Source of the DNA: an uncultured Lachnospira sp.
GTDB taxonomy: Bacteria; Bacillota; Clostridia; Lachnospirales; Lachnospiraceae
Direction: 5' to 3'
NCBI GenBank assembly: GCA_910585095.1
Contig: CAJUBU010000026.1
Span: forward strand, 1,648 to 40,363
Length of the DNA: 38,716 nucleotides
Shown: one piece after another, positions 26,628 to 35,711 of the stretch
How positions within the stretch are numbered: position 1 is the first letter of the stretch
Layout of the letters: each line of letters opens with the position of its first letter
The notes under the pieces: generated by a model
The model's input: the letters and a program-made list of their open reading frames with translations, nothing else
Databases searched by the model: none
What the model was told of the DNA's origin: nothing
Made by a program: the position numbers and the translations under genes

Positions 26628-27401
26628 TTATAAAAATTTATTTTTTATCGTTTCTTCCACACGGCTACATCTATATTTTCCATGTTCTTTTACTTTATCA
26701 TCTGCTTGCTCCATTACATATGAATAATACACCTTATCAAGCATTGGAATATCATTATAATTATCTCCAAATGCAACACAATCTTTAGGCGATATACCAA
26801 AATAATTTTGTAAACTTTCTATCCCTGTTCCTTTGCTAACTCCTTTTGCCATGAAATCCAAATACAGCGCGCCAGAAACGGTAGCAGCACATTTGTCTCC
26901 CCATTGCTTTATCAAATAATCCTTTGAATGTTTGATTCCACTCAAATCACATACCGAAACTTTTACAATTTCTTCTGGAATATCGCTAAAATCTTTTACA
27001 ACTGTAGTTTTATAGTTTACAATTTTTGTCATACGATAGAGGTATTCCTCTGTCTTTGGTTTAATATATGCGCTGTTTTCACCTGAAACAAGCAATTCAC
27101 AGTTTGGTATTTCATATACATCTTTAATAATATCCATAACAAGATCATTATCCATAATGGTCTTGCTTATCGTTGTTCCTTTATATTTTACCAAACCGCC
27201 ATTTTCAGATATATAAGCAATATCTTCACAGACAGGCTCAAACAACCTGTAAAGGCTTACAATATGTCTTCCGCTTGCTGCAGCAAAAACATATCCTTTT
27301 TTCGTTAGTTCTCGAATAGTGTTAAACATAGAGACGTCAACACGCTGCGCTCCATTTAGAAGCAATGTTCCATCAAGGTCACTCGCAATTAATTTTATCA
27401 T
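26628..27401 (-). CDS. HAD-superfamily hydrolase, Cof-type
   Basis: 257 residues. HAD motif I is SDLDGTLL (residues 7-14, nucleophile Asp8 and Asp10), motif II is AASGRH, motif III Lys is near AKGVSKGTG, and motif IV is FGDNYNDIPML. The central C2B cap places it with Cof/YidA-type phosphatases that act on sugar phosphates or nucleotide-type metabolites. The substrate cannot be read. Its ATG overlaps the maf stop by 4 nt (ATGA), so it is translationally coupled. Confidence 0.88.
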   Translation of the reverse strand: MIKLIASDLDGTLLLNGAQRVDVSMFNTIRELTKKGYVFAAASGRHIVSLYRLFEPVCEDIAYISENGGLVKYKGTTISKTIMDNDLVMDIIKDVYEIPNCELLVSGENSAYIKPKTEEYLYRMTKIVNYKTTVVKDFSDIPEEIVKVSVCDLSGIKHSKDYLIKQWGDKCAATVSGALYLDFMAKGVSKGTGIESLQNYFGISPKDCVAFGDNYNDIPMLDKVYYSYVMEQADDKVKEHGKYRCSRVEETIKNKFL

Positions 27402-27967
27402 AAAAATGTTTTTATCTCCTGATATAATCTGGCAGCAGGAAGCCCAACAACATTGTTGTAATCTCCTTCAATCCCTTTGACATAGGCGGCAAATGCGCCC
27501 TGAATACCATAGCCGCCCGCCTTGTCCATACAGTCACCTGTTGCAATATATTGTTCAATCTCTCTATCAGACATATCATAACAAAATACATTGGTCTTTT
27601 CATAAAAGGATTGATATATACCATTTCCAATAAAAGTTACCCCTGTATATACACTGTGTTCACAACCGCTAATACTTTTTATCATGGCTTTTGCATCTTC
27701 TTTAGACTGTGGCTTGCCAAGTATACGTTTATTGTGATAGACAATCGTATCTGCACCAATAACAATACTATTTTCTTTTTTATCTTCGCTAAGGCTGTTA
27801 TACACAGCCTTAGCTTTTAATGAAGAAAGTTCCATAACAATATCTTGCGGCGCTTCTTTTGTTGTAATTTCATCAGCATTGCTTGTAATAACCGTAAATA
27901 AAATGCCAATTTGTTCCAAAATTTCCCTTCTTCTCGGTGAACTCGATGCAAGAATAATATTTTTCAC
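27398..27967 (-). CDS. maf: Maf-like nucleoside triphosphate pyrophosphatase
   Basis: About 189 residues. It begins KNIILASSSPRRREIL, the Maf signature, and has VIGADTIVYHNKRILGKPQ and the Maf-type TGDCMDKAGGYGIQG motif. Maf proteins hydrolyse non-canonical or modified NTPs, or dTTP/UTP. I favour the GTG at 27967 because TGAGG lies 6 nt upstream. The ATG at 27979 would make that ribosome site part of the gene and has no site of its own. First gene of maf-HAD-small protein. Confidence 0.9.
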   Translation of the reverse strand: MKNIILASSSPRRREILEQIGILFTVITSNADEITTKEAPQDIVMELSSLKAKAVYNSLSEDKKENSIVIGADTIVYHNKRILGKPQSKEDAKAMIKSISGCEHSVYTGVTFIGNGIYQSFYEKTNVFCYDMSDREIEQYIATGDCMDKAGGYGIQGAFAAYVKGIEGDYNNVVGLPAARLYQEIKTFL

Positions 27968-28052
27968 GTAATGCCTCATTTCTGTACTATTTTTGTATAT
28001 AATCTGCTTTCTAGCAAATCAACTATAAATAATATATATTTAAACTAATCTT

Positions 28053-29726
28053 TTAGTTTTTATTTCCCTCAAGACTGCGATTCATAGCAGATTCTAACGC
28101 ATCAATAGAAGCTCTGATAATATCATGGTCTATGCCAATACCAAAATAATTTTTATTGTCACTGCCTGTTATACCCACATAGGCAATCGCGCTGGATTCT
28201 GAACCTTTATTATTCAGTGTATGTTCCTCGTAACAGCATATATTGCATGGTGCATTAAAGTATTGTGCCAATGCGTTACTCACTGCATTAAGGCGTCCAT
28301 TGCCGCCTGCTTCTACATTAATTCGCTCACCCTCTTTTTCTATTGTAACTGTAGTCTGTATTCCATTAATCTGTTTAAAATGAACTTCTACAATCTTAAA
28401 TTCTGGCGTATATTTTTTATATCGGCTCTCAAAAATGGCAAGTACCTCGTCTGGAGAAAGCTCTTTATGCTTGATATCAGAGACATCTTTTACCGCATAC
28501 CCCAAATCTTCCCTCATTTTTTTAGGAATAATCATTCCGTAATTATGTTCCAAAACATAGGCAACGCCGCCTTTGCCAGACAGACTGTTAATTCGGATAA
28601 CATCGGAATCATAAGTACGCCCAACATCTTCTGGATTAATTGGAAGATATGGCACTGTCCAATGGTCTTGGTCATGCTCCACTCGATAGTGCATCCCCTT
28701 TGATATGGCATCTTGATGTGAACCAGAAAATGCCGCAAATACCAGCTTTCCACAATATGGATGTCTATCGCCAATTGTCATCTGTGTTAATCGCTCATAG
28801 GTCTCTGCCAATTTTGGCATATCGGAAAAATCTAATTTAGGGTCAACTCCATGTGAGTACATATTCATGCCAAGTGCTATAATATCCACATTACCTGTTC
28901 TTTCACCATTGCCAAACAATGTCCCCTCAATTCGGTCTGCTCCTGCCAAAATGCCAAGCTCTGCATCGGCAACGCCTGTGCTTCTGTCATTGTGTGGATG
29001 CAGTGATAATATAACATTGTCGCGGCTGTGCATATTTTTACTCATATACTCAATTTGACTTGCAAAAATATGTGGAAGTGACATCTCTACCGTAGCAGGA
29101 AGATTAATAATACATTTCTTTTCACTCGTTGGCTCCCAGACATCAATAACTGCATTGCACACTTCTAATGCGTACTCTACCTCTGTGCCTGTAAAACTTT
29201 CTGGACTATATTCAAAAGAAAAATTACCACCATCTTTTTGAGCTAATTCTTTTAACATCATGGCTCCATCAACTGCAAGCTGTTTAATTTCATCTTTAGA
29301 CATGGCAAACACTTGCTCTCTTTGTGCTAATGATGTTGAATTATACAGATGCACAATAACTTTTGGCGCGCCCTTTACAGCCTCAAATGTCTTTTTAATA
29401 ATATGTTCTCTTGCCTGTGTAAGCACTTGAATCGTCACATCATCTGGAATCATATTTTTCTCAATTAAAGTTCTTAAAAATGTATATTCTGTTTCTGAGG
29501 CGGCAGGAAACCCAACTTCAATTTCCTTAAAGCCCACCTCAATAAGCATATTAAAAAATTCCAGCTTTTCCTCAAGGCTCATTGGCTCAATAAGCGCTTG
29601 ATTGCCATCTCTTAAATCCACTGAACACCAAATAGGCGCCTTGTCAATATACTCTTTTTTTACCCAGTCATAACTTGGAACGGGCGGCATAAAATAGCCT
29701 CTCTTATACTGTCTGTAATCAAACAT
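28053..29726 (-). CDS. leuA: 2-isopropylmalate synthase
   Basis: 557 residues, the long LeuA form. The HMGL-like TIM barrel has DLRDGNQAL (metal and substrate site), HPHNDRSTGVADAELG (metal-binding His pair) and LFGNGERTGNVD. The C-terminal third is the LeuA regulatory domain that binds leucine (from about residue 430). It condenses acetyl-CoA with 2-oxoisovalerate, the first step of leucine synthesis. The start is ATG 29726, with GGAGG 7 nt upstream; longer frames run into the leader. Expression is set by a leucine T-box upstream. Confidence 0.95.
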   Translation of the reverse strand: MFDYRQYKRGYFMPPVPSYDWVKKEYIDKAPIWCSVDLRDGNQALIEPMSLEEKLEFFNMLIEVGFKEIEVGFPAASETEYTFLRTLIEKNMIPDDVTIQVLTQAREHIIKKTFEAVKGAPKVIVHLYNSTSLAQREQVFAMSKDEIKQLAVDGAMMLKELAQKDGGNFSFEYSPESFTGTEVEYALEVCNAVIDVWEPTSEKKCIINLPATVEMSLPHIFASQIEYMSKNMHSRDNVILSLHPHNDRSTGVADAELGILAGADRIEGTLFGNGERTGNVDIIALGMNMYSHGVDPKLDFSDMPKLAETYERLTQMTIGDRHPYCGKLVFAAFSGSHQDAISKGMHYRVEHDQDHWTVPYLPINPEDVGRTYDSDVIRINSLSGKGGVAYVLEHNYGMIIPKKMREDLGYAVKDVSDIKHKELSPDEVLAIFESRYKKYTPEFKIVEVHFKQINGIQTTVTIEKEGERINVEAGGNGRLNAVSNALAQYFNAPCNICCYEEHTLNNKGSESSAIAYVGITGSDNKNYFGIGIDHDIIRASIDALESAMNRSLEGNKN

Positions 29727-29844
29727 CTTTTTTACCTCCAAAAAATAAAATTGAAATTTGCCTGTCAAGGATTCATACAAATATATCATTTAACTTCTTG
29801 TTTATAAAAATGCCTATTTTATAACAATAAAATTGATATGATAT

Positions 29845-30198
29845 AAAAAAGTCTTTCGCCCCTGACATGCGTATGTCAAGAGACGAAAGACGAAAAGTCT
29901 CACGCGGTACCACTCTTATTCACGATAAATGAATCGTGCCCTCACTGAATACGGACAATCCTGCCTTAAACCATTTTGTCTTAGACTATTTGACTTAAAA
30001 CTATTTGCCTTATATTCTGTCCATTATAACGGTTGGCATCCGTCTATGCCTAATCTTAATGTACATATATACCATTAATTTCAGATAGCAGCTCCAAGAC
30101 GAGTTCAATGTCTTCCTTCTATTGCCTCACACCACCCGACAACTCTCTGAAACCAGTCAACATCTACTATTTCTCTTCATAGCCTTTTTTATATTACT
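29845..30198 (-). promoter_or_regulatory. leucine T-box leader of leuA
   Basis: The T-box core AGAGTGGTACCGCG lies at 29915-29902. It is followed by a long terminator stem, GTCTTTCG (29891-29884) with CGAAAGAC (29858-29851) plus inner pairs, and then six T. Upstream is a Stem I region with AGAGAG and GGTGTGAGGCAATAG-like parts and a GAACTC specifier loop. The CTC (Leu) specifier lies at 30103-30101. Uncharged leucine tRNA should bind and favour antitermination, turning leuA on under leucine starvation. Confidence 0.93.
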
Positions 30199-30204
30199 TT
30201 TCTT

Positions 30205-30233
30205 ACTATACAAAAAAACGTTTGTATTGTCAA
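30205..30233 (-). promoter_or_regulatory. strong sigma-A-type promoter of the leuA leader
   Basis: Perfect -35 TTGACA (30233-30228), 17-bp spacer, and -10 TATAGT (30210-30205). It predicts a start near 30198, at the 5' end of the T-box. Confidence 0.85.
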
Positions 30234-30325
30234 GATACCTTTTTTAATTTTCCTATAAATTTTTTATATATTATTTTTCTGCCAATTTATAGCAAATTTT
30301 ACTTAAAACGAAATTATTAATTATC

Positions 30326-31351
30326 CTACTTTATCACAACTGCCTGATTTCCTATCTGATTAAATCGATAATTAAACAGCGCCATATCATATGTAACATT
30401 TCCTTTCATTGGGTCCATTATATGAACGACGGACTGTTCATAATCATATCCTGTAAGCAACAGACAATGTTCATTTGCTGGAAAACGCACTTCTTCCCCA
30501 TCAATATTCCATACTGCACTTGTGTATGTATCTAACATATCAATCGTTGCCCATATAACGACTGGATGACCTAAATCAATCTGCTTAAATAAAGATTGTA
30601 AATCATGATTACTATAATTATATGCCCTATGTTCTGCACTTATATCACTTAAAAATTTATTTGCACAATTGATAATGACAGGAGCAAAACAACCATATGA
30701 ACCATCATCATCTGGTGTTCCTATAAATGCCTTATAAGGATTTGTCTCACCGATGGCACCCATATCCAAATATTTATTTACCATTGTCATTTTATTAATA
30801 TCATATCCAAGATAATTTAAGGCGGCTGTAAGAGAAGTAACTTCACAACCAGATGGCAATTCTGGATTTTGCAGCAATTCTGTTACATTTAAATTCTTTT
30901 TTATACTTCCAGATTCCCATGAAATTGAGTATTCGTTTAAGGTTTCTGGCGTTACAGTATACTTGCTTAACCAGCTTCCTGTAATAACTTCATCTTCTTT
31001 AACACTATTAACACTGCTATTATCATTAACAATATCATTATTTTGAGTATCAATAGGTTCTTTTATATCTTCAAGGCGTGTTTCTTCAATATAGTCTTCC
31101 ATACTATTATTATCTTGTATATCTTCTATATCAGTCTCATCTTGACTGTCCATATCAAGGCGTATTTCTTCAATATCATCTTGACTGTCATCCGATATCA
31201 TATTATTTTCTGTTTCCTTTTGTACTTTTTTACTAAATATACTACCTTCAACATTTTTTTGACATAAGAAAAATATTATGACTGTCCCTGTTATTAATGT
31301 AAAAATAGTTAAAATTGCAATTTCTTTTTTAAATTTTTTTAGACTTTTCAT
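30326..31351 (-). CDS. membrane-anchored C39-like cysteine peptidase
   Basis: 341 residues. It has an N-terminal membrane anchor (about 10-30), then an acidic low-complexity linker (about 50-120, rich in Asp, Glu and Gln with repeats such as IEEIRLDMDSQDE). The C39_2 peptidase-like domain has likely catalytic Cys169 (LPSGCEVTSLTAALNYLGY), His295 (ANEHCLLLTGYD) and Asp313 (DPMKGN). The domain should lie outside the cell. The substrate is unknown; such proteins may process surface peptides or cell-wall proteins. ATG 31351 is chosen because AGAGG lies 4 nt upstream; no recognised start lies closer to the TM. Confidence 0.78.
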   Translation of the reverse strand: MKSLKKFKKEIAILTIFTLITGTVIIFFLCQKNVEGSIFSKKVQKETENNMISDDSQDDIEEIRLDMDSQDETDIEDIQDNNSMEDYIEETRLEDIKEPIDTQNNDIVNDNSSVNSVKEDEVITGSWLSKYTVTPETLNEYSISWESGSIKKNLNVTELLQNPELPSGCEVTSLTAALNYLGYDINKMTMVNKYLDMGAIGETNPYKAFIGTPDDDGSYGCFAPVIINCANKFLSDISAEHRAYNYSNHDLQSLFKQIDLGHPVVIWATIDMLDTYTSAVWNIDGEEVRFPANEHCLLLTGYDYEQSVVHIMDPMKGNVTYDMALFNYRFNQIGNQAVVIK

Positions 31352-31470
31352 AGTACCTCTTTCCTGTGTTAATACTAAAATCATTAACTACATTTTTTAA
31401 TCATTCTATATCCTTCCCAAATTTAACAAGAAGCATATATTATTGTATACGTACTAACTTTTAAAAAGTT

Positions 31471-32796
31471 TTATTTTGAGGTATTATTTATATAATTTTT
31501 TATTAAATTTGTTTCTTCCTCTGTTATATTTTCTTCTGAATATCGTGCTTTTTCATAGATTTCTGTTATTATAGCTGCTTTGGTTTCATCTTCTGTTATA
31601 TTGTCTGTTGTCAATTTAGAAGGCAATGTTGAACAATTGGGAATATCTCCTTTCATTCCTTTTAAAACTGCCATCTTATATATTTTTCGCACCGATTTTA
31701 CCGATTTTGATTCTTTGTAATTGTTTTTTGCAGAAGCTTTTTTTATACGTTCTTTTTCTTCCTTTGGCTTTACAAATTCAATGACATCAAACCCTTGTTT
31801 TTTTATGCCATTAAAATTTTTTATATAATGAACCAATACATAAATGATTCCTGCAAAAATTGCCAATATCAAAAGAAATCCCAGTGTTTCTGCTATTGCT
31901 TCCAGTATTGGCGAATCTGTATATTCAAGCTCTTCTATTTCATCAAATAAATCTTGTGGGTCTTTTTTTTCTTCTATTGGCTTCTTTGCTCCACTATCAC
32001 TGCTGCCAAGCCCTAAAAGAAATAAGAAAGCACCGACAAGAAATCTTACGATTTGATATGCTCCTGATTGCACTAAAGAAAACATATTGCCATATTTACC
32101 ATTATAAAAAACCAACATACTAATTATAATTAATACAATCGAAATAATATTAACATATTTATTAACATATTTTAATTGTCCTGCTGGGAAATCTGCTTTA
32201 TCTTTATTAAGCTGAAATATACGATACATATAATTGGCATTATTATGAATCAACACTAACAATACAAATAAAATGCTCAAAAAAGCTTCTATCAACATCA
32301 ACACTTCTATATTTTGAATAGAGCCAACGATATAGCCTATTACCATTACAGCCACAGCATAGATAGGAACAGACTCACTGATAAGCATTGATTTCAATGC
32401 TTTTTCTTTAGCCTGTGAAGCTGTGTAACCATCTCTAATGGGCATATCTTGGTCTGTGATAAGACTTATTTTATGATTTTTGAGTTTTATTGAATACAAG
32501 CTTATCACCAATGCCATAATTATATTGCTTAATATCATTTCATCACTCAATGAAAAAAGATAAGCGATAATAAATATAAATATATTAGAAAGGATAAATA
32601 ATTGAATTTTTTGAATCCATTTTCTTGCAGCAAACGCTACTATTGCAACGGCTGGAACCCATAAGCCATAAAGTATAGCTTTATTATCCATCTTAAATAA
32701 TCCAAAATAAAATATATAAATTGCTGATAAAAATACAATGCACTGTTCAAGCATCTCAATAAAGGACAACCATACTCTTGATTTATCCCTCTGCAT
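31471..32796 (-). CDS. multi-pass membrane protein with DUF4129-like tail, MoxR-DUF58 partner
   Basis: 441 residues. About ten hydrophobic segments lie in residues 10-350, with a loop near 275-300 rich in charged residues. The cytoplasmic tail (about 365-441) resembles DUF4129 tails (KSVRKIYKMAVLKGMKG, later EIYEKARYSEENITEEE). In related MoxR-DUF58 loci this position is often held by a transmembrane transglutaminase, but no transglutaminase Cys/His/Asp motif is seen here. It overlaps the DUF58 gene by 14 nt with GGAGG inside that gene. Function unknown; probably a membrane partner of the MoxR-DUF58 pair. Confidence 0.65.
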   Translation of the reverse strand: MQRDKSRVWLSFIEMLEQCIVFLSAIYIFYFGLFKMDNKAILYGLWVPAVAIVAFAARKWIQKIQLFILSNIFIFIIAYLFSLSDEMILSNIIMALVISLYSIKLKNHKISLITDQDMPIRDGYTASQAKEKALKSMLISESVPIYAVAVMVIGYIVGSIQNIEVLMLIEAFLSILFVLLVLIHNNANYMYRIFQLNKDKADFPAGQLKYVNKYVNIISIVLIIISMLVFYNGKYGNMFSLVQSGAYQIVRFLVGAFLFLLGLGSSDSGAKKPIEEKKDPQDLFDEIEELEYTDSPILEAIAETLGFLLILAIFAGIIYVLVHYIKNFNGIKKQGFDVIEFVKPKEEKERIKKASAKNNYKESKSVKSVRKIYKMAVLKGMKGDIPNCSTLPSKLTTDNITEDETKAAIITEIYEKARYSEENITEEETNLIKNYINNTSK

Positions 32797-33943
32797 TATG
32801 CATCACCTCCCACATAATACATTCTGCCTCTGTATATGATAATTTTGTTTCCATTCCTTTAAAATATGGCAGTATCCACATTGACAAGGAGTTTCTTCCT
32901 GACAGCTTATTAAAACATTGCTGAAGGTTGGGTCTGCTATTTTGTGAAATCATAATATATAATGTGCTTTCAATATCATTGCCAAGAAAAAGAGGTTTTG
33001 TAAAATGATTGCTGTAATCATCAAGAAGTGTACAAAAGTCCGTAATTTCACTATCCAAATTAATTCTTGCCAACGCTGTATTAATCACATTCAAATGACC
33101 AAATCCAACGCTTGGTTCTACCTTTGTAATATCTTTGTCCCCATATCCTCTGGCATTACACAACATAGATACATGAATCCCCTGCTCTAGTAACATTTGT
33201 GCTAAACCAGCCACTATTGAAATGGATTGCTCACTTATCACATCGTAGCGCAACATTCCTTCTGATTCAAGATTTAGCAAAATACAGACGGATTGACTTG
33301 TTGTCTCATTGTACTGATTTACCATCAATTGTCCTGTCTTTGCAGAAGCTTTCCAATTAATTAAATTCATAGGGTCTGATGTATCATATTCACGAATCTG
33401 TCTAAAAGCAAATGGGTCGGGATTTAACTGTCTGTTTCGTTCAACACTTCCCATTACCTTAGCATATAAAACTTCAATTTCTTGTACATCACAAGCATTG
33501 GGATATACAGTAACTTCTGTATATTGTTCAACACCCATCACATATACATCATTCATAAATAATCCATTGGAAACCAATTCTAATTTATCAATAATATATA
33601 CGCCTCTTTTGCTGCACTTTACAGGTATACTTCTGGTTACTTTTTGATACATCATCAATGAAAAAATATCATTGCGATATGATTTATCTGTAACACACCA
33701 ATTATCACTGCCATCTGAAAAATAAATACTTTTATCGACAGCAAACTTTAAATTGATATATGCAAGCGGCAATTTTTTTCTATTCGTTACAACCTCCACC
33801 AGTTCTAATGTTTCGCCTCGAATAACATGGTCCACCGAAAATTGAACATGGGCAGTAAGATTTTTATTCCATCTTTTTGCATATACCATTCGCAGCAGCA
33901 TATACATGACATAAGCACCAATAAACATTAATATTATTATCAT
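32783..33943 (-). CDS. DUF58 domain protein
   Basis: 386 residues. One or two membrane-spanning segments are at the N-terminus (MIIILMFIGAYVMYMLLRMVY). A beta-rich region follows, then the DUF58 signature FRQIREYDTSDPMNLINWKASAKTGQLMVNQY-type segment (R-E-Y then D then INWKASA) near residue 190. The rest resembles a vWA-like fold (ISIVAGLAQMLLEQG). DUF58 proteins pair with MoxR ATPases. ATG 33943 overlaps the moxR stop (ATGA). An in-frame TTG 9 nt upstream would add three residues and is less likely. Confidence 0.85.
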   Translation of the reverse strand: MIIILMFIGAYVMYMLLRMVYAKRWNKNLTAHVQFSVDHVIRGETLELVEVVTNRKKLPLAYINLKFAVDKSIYFSDGSDNWCVTDKSYRNDIFSLMMYQKVTRSIPVKCSKRGVYIIDKLELVSNGLFMNDVYVMGVEQYTEVTVYPNACDVQEIEVLYAKVMGSVERNRQLNPDPFAFRQIREYDTSDPMNLINWKASAKTGQLMVNQYNETTSQSVCILLNLESEGMLRYDVISEQSISIVAGLAQMLLEQGIHVSMLCNARGYGDKDITKVEPSVGFGHLNVINTALARINLDSEITDFCTLLDDYSNHFTKPLFLGNDIESTLYIMISQNSRPNLQQCFNKLSGRNSLSMWILPYFKGMETKLSYTEAECIMWEVMHNAEG

Positions 33944-34896
33944 TTCACCCAATCCTCTGTTGGCACTGCAACCGTGTCAAGAATATCTCTAATAATCGTC
34001 TGTCTGTTATCTTGTCTTGTCATCCCATGCTTTAAAACCAGCCTATGTGCAAATATATTGACTGCTAGTTTTTTAACATCTTCTGGTGTCACATATAAAC
34101 GCCCCTTAATGTACGCATATGCTCTCACTGCATTTATCATATTTAATGTACCTCTTGGACTAACCCCAATTGCCACATTTTCATGTTCTCTCGTCTTAAC
34201 TACAATATCAATAATATAATTCATAATGGATTCATGCACAAAAACATTTTTTGCTTCTGCACACATATCTTGTATATCTTGTCCATCACATACATTTTTT
34301 AATGTATCCAATGGATTAGAACCTTTAAAGCGATTTAATATTGCTAATTCTTCCTGCTTATCTGGATACCCCATTGATATTTTCAATAAAAATCGGTCAA
34401 GTTGTGCTTCTGGCAGCTGATATGTTCCTGCTGTCTCAATTGGATTTTGTGTTGCTATCACAATAAATGGCACACTCAATGAATAACTTTCTCCATCAAC
34501 CGTTACCTGCCGTTCTTCCATACACTCTAACAGTGCTGATTGTGTTCTTGGCGTTGCTCTATTGATTTCATCAGCAAGAATAATATTAGAAAATATGGGA
34601 CCTTTTCTAAATGTAAAATCACCTGTCTTTTGATTGTAGTAATTAATTCCTGTAATGTCTGATGGGAGTAAATCGGGTGTAAATTGTATTCTGCTAAACG
34701 CAGCATCAATGGATTTGGCAAATGACTTTGCTATCATCGTTTTGCCTGTTCCTGGTACATCTTCAAGCAAGACATGACCTCCTGCTATCAGTGCAGTAAG
34801 TATCATATCACTTACATCAAATTTACCAACAATAACATTTTTAATATTATTGCTTATCATTGTTGCTTTTTTTTGTATGGTTTCTTTATCTGACAT
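33940..34896 (-). CDS. MoxR-family AAA+ ATPase
   Basis: 318 residues. Walker A is EDVPGTGKT (45-53), Walker B is IILADEINRA (105-113), sensor 1 is FIVIATQNPIETAGTYQLPEAQLDRF, and the C-terminal lid follows. This is the MoxR (APE2220/YeaC-like) AAA+ class that acts as a chaperone assembling or maturing partner proteins with vWA or DUF58 domains. It lies in one operon with the DUF58 and membrane proteins, after an Lrp-type regulator gene by 25 nt. AAAGGA lies about 10 nt before the ATG. Confidence 0.9.
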   Translation of the reverse strand: MSDKETIQKKATMISNNIKNVIVGKFDVSDMILTALIAGGHVLLEDVPGTGKTMIAKSFAKSIDAAFSRIQFTPDLLPSDITGINYYNQKTGDFTFRKGPIFSNIILADEINRATPRTQSALLECMEERQVTVDGESYSLSVPFIVIATQNPIETAGTYQLPEAQLDRFLLKISMGYPDKQEELAILNRFKGSNPLDTLKNVCDGQDIQDMCAEAKNVFVHESIMNYIIDIVVKTREHENVAIGVSPRGTLNMINAVRAYAYIKGRLYVTPEDVKKLAVNIFAHRLVLKHGMTRQDNRQTIIRDILDTVAVPTEDWVK

Positions 34897-34921
34897 ATCT
34901 TTTTAATCCTTTCATTTCTGA

Positions 34922-35377
34922 CTAATCCTCTTTTGGCACATCAATATTGACATCAATTCCTCTTGGGGCAACTGGTGTTGAAAATACAATCTGTGTACTA
35001 GTTCTGCCAAATTTTTGAAGCTTTCCAATAAACAAATCAAGTTCCAATGTACTTGGAAATACAACTTTTAACAACATTGAATATGTCCCCGTAACACAGT
35101 TACACTCTACAACATTCGGACATGATGTAATAAAAGGGTAAAACTCTGGCTTTTGAATAGGCGCTACTTCCAAATTAATAAAAGCTGTAATATGATACCC
35201 CAATTTTAATTGATTAACCTTTACCTCATACCCTTCTATAATCTGTTCTTTTTCTAATCTTTCTATTCTTGCCGACACTGCTGGAGAAGAAAGAAAAACA
35301 CTTTCTGCCAAAGCCTTTAAAGGCATTCTGGCATTTTCCTGCAATAATGTAATTAATTTCTTATCAATCTTATCCAT
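34922..35377 (-). CDS. Lrp/AsnC-family transcriptional regulator
   Basis: 151 residues. The N-terminal helix-turn-helix starts MDKIDKKLITLLQENARMPLKALAESVFLSSPAVSARIERL. The C-terminal RAM (ACT-like) ligand-binding domain is at about 65-145, with GTYSMLLKV. Lrp proteins bind an amino acid and form octamers on DNA. It leads the moxR operon (25-nt gap) and may control it and itself; the effector is unknown. An 11-bp inverted repeat at 35558-35595 in the upstream gap is a possible site. Confidence 0.9.
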   Translation of the reverse strand: MDKIDKKLITLLQENARMPLKALAESVFLSSPAVSARIERLEKEQIIEGYEVKVNQLKLGYHITAFINLEVAPIQKPEFYPFITSCPNVVECNCVTGTYSMLLKVVFPSTLELDLFIGKLQKFGRTSTQIVFSTPVAPRGIDVNIDVPKED

Positions 35378-35557
35378 ATCTTAACCCTTCTTTATTCTAA
35401 TTGATTTCTATAACATTTTTATCAAAACAAATTTTTATTCATTGTAACATAAATTTCTTTCTTTGACTACTTTAACATATTGCTCCATATTTGCAAAATA
35501 CTTTAATTTCAATTTTATATAAAGATTTATCCATAAACTTATTGTAATATTACCATT

Positions 35558-35595
35558 TTTCATATAAACTTAAGATAGATTTAATTTATATGAAA
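35558..35595 (+). promoter_or_regulatory. 11-bp inverted repeat between Lrp and DUF1292 genes
   Basis: TTTCATATAAA (35558-35568) and TTTATATGAAA (35585-35595) are perfect inverted copies around a 16-bp spacer. They lie in the divergent gap between the lrp-like gene and the DUF1292 gene, just upstream of the leader RNA element. They could be an operator or an RNA stem. The rest of 35378-35607 is AT-rich with no confident promoter. Confidence 0.4.
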
Positions 35596-35607
35596 GTTCA
35601 AGTCAAA

Positions 35608-35705
35608 TAAAATTTAACCAACACTTTGTGCCTGTGTGTTGCTTGACACAAAGTTATAAAAACAAAATTTTGTTTTTTATGCAAGAAAGCAACGCAGAAA
35701 TGAGG
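35608..35705 (+). promoter_or_regulatory. pseudoknotted leader RNA element upstream of DUF1292 gene (copy 2)
   Basis: Same layout as 7705-7798. P1 is 35623-35630 with 35647-35654 (ACTTTGTG with CACAAAGT). P2 is 35635-35644 with 35687-35696 (TGTGTTGCTT with AAGCAACGCA). P3 is 35658-35663 with 35672-35677 (AAAAAC with GTTTTT). Compared with copy 1, pairs switch A-T to C-G and G-T to A-T in P1, C-G to T-A in P2 and G-C to A-T in P3, with both partners changed. Conserved unpaired parts include AACCA before P1 and GAAATGRGG after P2, the ribosome site. Confidence 0.7.
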
Positions 35706-35711
35706 ATTTTT

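Noticed and set aside
28221..28703. Plus-strand 160-codon open frame inside leuA
   Set aside because: Antisense shadow of the LeuA regulatory domain region.
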